A DNA stretch of 46,877 nucleotides from Syntrophobacteraceae bacterium (GTDB lineage Bacteria > Desulfobacterota > Syntrophobacteria > Syntrophobacterales > Syntrophobacteraceae), in assembly GCA_025453975.1 (NCBI GenBank), contig JALOPI010000033.1, positions 1-46,877 of the forward strand, written 5' to 3'. The notes under the pieces were generated by a model, which saw nothing but the letters and a program-made list of their open reading frames with translations, made no database searches and was not told the DNA's origin. Position numbers and translations under genes: made by a program. Below are positions 44,842 through 46,877 of this stretch, in pieces. The number at the start of each line of letters is the position of its first letter. The stretch's first letter is position 1.

Positions 44842-44868
44842 GCGGATTCTCTTGGGGTCTTGGTTGAC

Positions 44869-44944
44869 GGGCCGTTAACTCAGTCGGTAGAGTATCTGCC
44901 TTTTAAGCAGAGAGTCGCGCGTTCGAGTCGCGCACGGCCCACCA
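44869..44944 (+). tRNA. tRNA-Lys (anticodon TTT)
   Basis: Plus-strand cloverleaf with acceptor stem GGGCCGT/ACGGCCC, D arm, anticodon stem TCTGC/GCAGA around loop CTTTTAA (anticodon TTT), T arm GCGCG-TTCGAGT-CGCGC and encoded CCA. Downstream DNA holds mobile-element debris, so its 3' end may be an integration site. Confidence 0.96.
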
Positions 44945-45118
44945 TTCTGCAGCCCTTTACAGATCATGGCGTGTGGTTTTTGGTGTGTAGGTTCACCAAG
45001 CCTTCACCATCGGCAGGCCCTCCAGTCGCCTCATCGCCTCCCTGCGCTCTCTTCCATCGAATGGAGGCAGACCTCGGTCGTCCGCTTGATGTGATCCCGC
45101 CCCGGCACAGATCCCGTC

Positions 45119-45406
45119 ATGCGCTTTGAGACCTCCCCCGGGCTCCAGGGACCAATGGACTGGAGTCCCTACACCATCGGGATCACCCGGACCGGCAAGG
45201 CAGTCCTGCTCAGTTTTTCCTGCATCCTGGCTTTCTCCCAATGATACACCATCGACTTCACCCACCGCCGGGACTTCCACACCCTCATCCGGCGCCCCCG
45301 GGATGCCTTCGAGTCCTTCGGGGGCGCCCCCGCGTACTGCCTCCTCGATGCCGAAAAGACCTTGGTCTGGCGAGGCGCTGCGCTTGACGAGGCATTACGA
45401 GTGATG
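45119..45406 (+). pseudogene. IS21-family transposase (IstA) remnant
   Basis: The frame from 45119 reads MRFETSPGLQGPMDWSPYT and, after an internal TGA at 45242-45244, YTIDFTHRRDFHTLIRRPRD and AFESFGGAPAYCLLDAEKTL. This matches the catalytic-core region of IS21-type IstA transposases (RFET-PG-Q--DW and later AFE-FGG). Only about 95 codons remain, without the N- or C-terminal parts and without istB, so it is a dead fragment. Similarity seems to end near 45385, before the higBA promoter region. Confidence 0.65.
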
Positions 45407-45435
45407 TCTCTATTGGTGAACGGATCGGGGAAGGC

Positions 45436-45723
45436 ATGATCAAGAGCTGGTCGGACAAGGAAGCGAAGAAGAGCTTTGCGAGGCAAGTGCCTTCGAGGGT
45501 GCCAAGTAGTAATCCGCAGGCGGCCCTGCGTGAGCTCCGTTACCTGGATGCAGCCGAAGACCTGAGGGACTAGAGCGCACCTCCGTCGAACAGGCTGGAG
45601 GCATTGAAGGGCAAGCGCCGCGGGCAGCACAGCATTCGCAGCAACGACCAGTGGCGTATCTGCTTCCGATGGCTGGAAGGGAACGCCCAGGATGTCGAAA
45701 TCGTGGATTATCACCGAGGATGA
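45436..45723 (+). pseudogene. higB: HigB-type toxin with internal stop codon
   Basis: The frame reads MIKSWSDKEAKKSFARQ and, after a TAG at 45571-45573, continues SAPPSNRLEALKGKRRGQHS and IRSNDQWRICFRWLEG to a stop at 45721. These are hallmarks of HigB/RelE-family ribosome-dependent mRNA-cutting toxins, including the C-terminal DVEIVDYH. The stop replaces a residue just before the conserved APPSNRLEALKG segment, so the toxin should be truncated to 45 residues and inactive. Length without the stop (95 codons) is normal. It overlaps the antitoxin's possible upstream start. Confidence 0.85.
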
Positions 45724-45728
45724 GGAAC

Positions 45729-46046
45729 ATGGACAAACTGAGCCCAGTACATCCCGGAGAGCTTCTCCTGGAGGATTTCCTGAAGCCGATGGGGATCACC
45801 GCCTATCGCCTGGCCAAGGACCTGGACGTTCCCCGGAACCGGATCACGGCCATCATTGCCGGCAAGAGGGCGATCACGAGCGACATGGCGGTGTGGCTGG
45901 CCCGGTACTTCGGCACCTCAGCCCGGGTGTGGATGAATCTCCAGGTGGCCTATGAACTTGACGTGGACGAGGAGAGGATTGGACCGCACATCATGGAAGC
46001 GGTGAAACCGTCAAGGGGGGCACCGACCGAAGCCCCCCACGCTTAA
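45729..46046 (+). CDS. higA: HigA-type antitoxin
   Basis: A 105-residue XRE-type DNA-binding protein that would neutralise HigB and repress the operon. The N-terminus MDKLSPVHPGELLLEDFLKP and the HTH (ITAYRLAKDLDVPRNRITAI, then IAGKRAITSDMAVWLARYFG) are typical. The ATG at 45729 is preferred from family starts; an ATG at 45720 overlaps the higB stop. The antitoxin looks intact although its toxin is broken, a common result of toxin decay. Confidence 0.92.
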   Translation: MDKLSPVHPGELLLEDFLKPMGITAYRLAKDLDVPRNRITAIIAGKRAITSDMAVWLARYFGTSARVWMNLQVAYELDVDEERIGPHIMEAVKPSRGAPTEAPHA

Positions 46047-46063
46047 GATGCTCAAGATGACGA

Positions 46064-46447
46064 TCATGAATCGGAATCAAAGGAAGGCTCTGAAGCGACT
46101 GGGTCTTGCGTCGGTGGCCTGGCTGAAGGTGCGGCCTGGTTGATGGCCGTCTCGCGGTCAGAAGCATCGTAAGTGATGGCAATCTTTTTAGTCTCACCTT
46201 GGAATCCTTCGATGGGCGTACCAACCACCTCCCACAGGCCAAGGGTCAAGACATCCATTACGCCGTGGCCTATGGCTCTTCCAGCGCTTGGATCGTTACC
46301 CAGTTCATATTGATATATGTCGATGCGCTTCCCGTCGACAGTAGTGATGGTCCCCACGGCATGGCCCAGGTGGAGCTCCACCTCGCCACGCGACGGCCCG
46401 CCACGAATGGCTCCAAGATTGGGCGTTTCCTTGCCGTGCATGGCCAT
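46064..46447 (-). CDS. Lipoprotein-like hypothetical protein, N-terminus possibly frameshifted
   Basis: 127 residues from the ATG at 46445-46447. The body (LGAIRGGPSRGEVELHLGHA, then DIYQYELGNDPSAGRAIGHG and LTLGLWEVVGTPIEGFQGE) resembles small bacterial lipoproteins with a MHGKE start after the lipid-attached Cys. The frame stays open upstream (ILCAVLKLACVCSTG before MAMHGK) but has no usual start codon, while a signal-peptide-like start MLGFFALS exists in another frame from 46500 with a stop at 46474. A single indel near 46475-46485 would join them. Function unknown. Confidence 0.6.
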   Translation of the reverse strand: MAMHGKETPNLGAIRGGPSRGEVELHLGHAVGTITTVDGKRIDIYQYELGNDPSAGRAIGHGVMDVLTLGLWEVVGTPIEGFQGETKKIAITYDASDRETAINQAAPSARPPTQDPVASEPSFDSDS

Positions 46448-46593
46448 GCCTGTGGAACAAACGCAGGCGAGCTTCAGGACAGCGCAAAGAATCCCAACAT
46501 CCTCACGGTCACTGCGTTTTCCCTGCCTATAGCACCCCTAATCGTCGTTTGCCGCCAAAGGGTCCTCCATTGCCCCCCCCCCGTTGTCGCCAT

Positions 46594-46877
46594 GTGGAGC
46601 GCTTCGATGCTCTCCTTCAATGCCGAAGCGTATTTCCCACCGCGACCTCAGGGTCGGCGGCGAGGGTCCTCCCGGCCGAGGTCGGGAAGTACGTCAAGAA
46701 GTGGGGCGCGAAGGTCGGGAAGACGACCGTTCCCACGGGATCGGACAAGAACGAAGGGGTCCTGGACGTCCACTCCGTCGACGTCACCGAGGCCATGGTC
46801 GATTCGGTCATGCAGGGGCAGCCCCTGTTCAGCAAGACGGCCGAGGGCCAGGGGGCCAAAACGGACCAGCACCACCA
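46594..46877 (+). pseudogene. Fragment resembling the C-terminus of a phage/mobile-element polyprotein
   Basis: An open frame to the window edge. From about 46669 it reads LPAEVGKYVKKWGAKVGKTT, then LDVHSVDVTEAMVDSVMQGQ and PLFSKTAEGQGAK. The pattern of KYVKKWG, a VxSVDVT-type strand and GQPLF resembles the C-terminal region of large polyvalent proteins in phages and integrative elements, from memory only. Upstream of 46669 the frame does not look like protein and no start is evident, so it is probably a remnant; the end may lie just beyond the window. Confidence 0.4.

Larger units (their letters stand above)
44500..44868. other. Gap between the HcpR-type regulator and tRNA-Lys
   Basis: No gene is seen. 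It holds the regulator's probable terminator (44513-44533), a short run of GATGGGC-type repeats (44582-44610), and the tRNA-Lys promoter (44812-44841). Short open frames here are not protein-like. Confidence 0.5.

Noticed and set aside
45475..45492. Possible minus-strand sigma-54 promoter with GG and GC spaced by 10
   Set aside because: It lies inside the higB remnant, has a mismatch in the -12 element and faces no suitable gene.

Overview
The window looks like chromosomal core DNA of a high-GC (about 60% or more), Gram-negative anaerobe. The best fit is a sulfate-reducing or syntrophic member of the former Deltaproteobacteria (Desulfobacterota, Syntrophobacter-like). This rests on an LPS-assembly lipoprotein (LptE), an HcpR-type regulator with Hcp, an NtrC-type sigma-54 regulator, many hybrid histidine kinases and a fused SpmA-SpmB protein. 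The genus is an inference and was not tested by any search.

Layout. 1-600: 5' end of tuf (EF-Tu), tRNA-Thr and tRNA-Tyr, all on the minus strand. 907-12463: a minus-strand block of five histidine kinases and one HPt protein, with 4-base overlaps between the REC-kinase, the large CHASE4-like kinase and the HPt protein; no output domain is encoded in the block. 12719-14879: a TPR-like protein overlapping a MacB/FtsX-type permease. 14986-20585 (minus): DUF4301 protein, exported parvulin-type prolyl isomerase with a clear promoter, and the queuosine genes tgt and queA with a DUF2065 membrane protein. 20676-26919 (plus): alr, a small unknown protein, an HD-domain protein, a P1-family peptidase, glutamate dehydrogenase and leucyl aminopeptidase. 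26962-31476 (minus): sigma-54 regulator, pyrC and pyrB joined by 4-base overlaps, then a DUF169 protein. 31477-32667: a 650-base AT-richer intergenic region with a consensus sigma-54 promoter and several inverted repeats, leading to an exported Ala/Lys/Pro-rich protein. 32787-34558 (minus): SpmA-SpmB fusion and a coupled unknown protein. 34735-35628 (plus): greA and rpsT (TTG start). 35757-39884 (minus): leuS, lptE, holA.

40166-44499 is a nitrosative-stress module: hcp, an HD/zinc-ribbon protein and a ferredoxin-like protein on the minus strand, divergent from a CRP/FNR-type regulator of the HcpR kind. Two TTGAC-N4-GTCAA-like palindromes lie in the shared intergenic region. The hcp gene carries a single-base frameshift just before a conserved cluster-ligand glutamate.

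44869-46877 begins with tRNA-Lys and then changes character. It holds an IS21-family transposase remnant, a higB toxin with an internal stop next to an intact higA antitoxin, a lipoprotein-like gene with a broken N-terminus, and a fragment resembling the C-terminus of large phage or mobile-element polyproteins. It reads as a decayed genomic island at a tRNA.

The most interesting points are the output-less phosphorelay block (one kinase with a degenerate ATP-binding G2 box), the sigma-54 promoter/inverted-repeat region, the HcpR-site architecture with the hcp frameshift, and the overlap of the greA terminator with the rpsT promoter.
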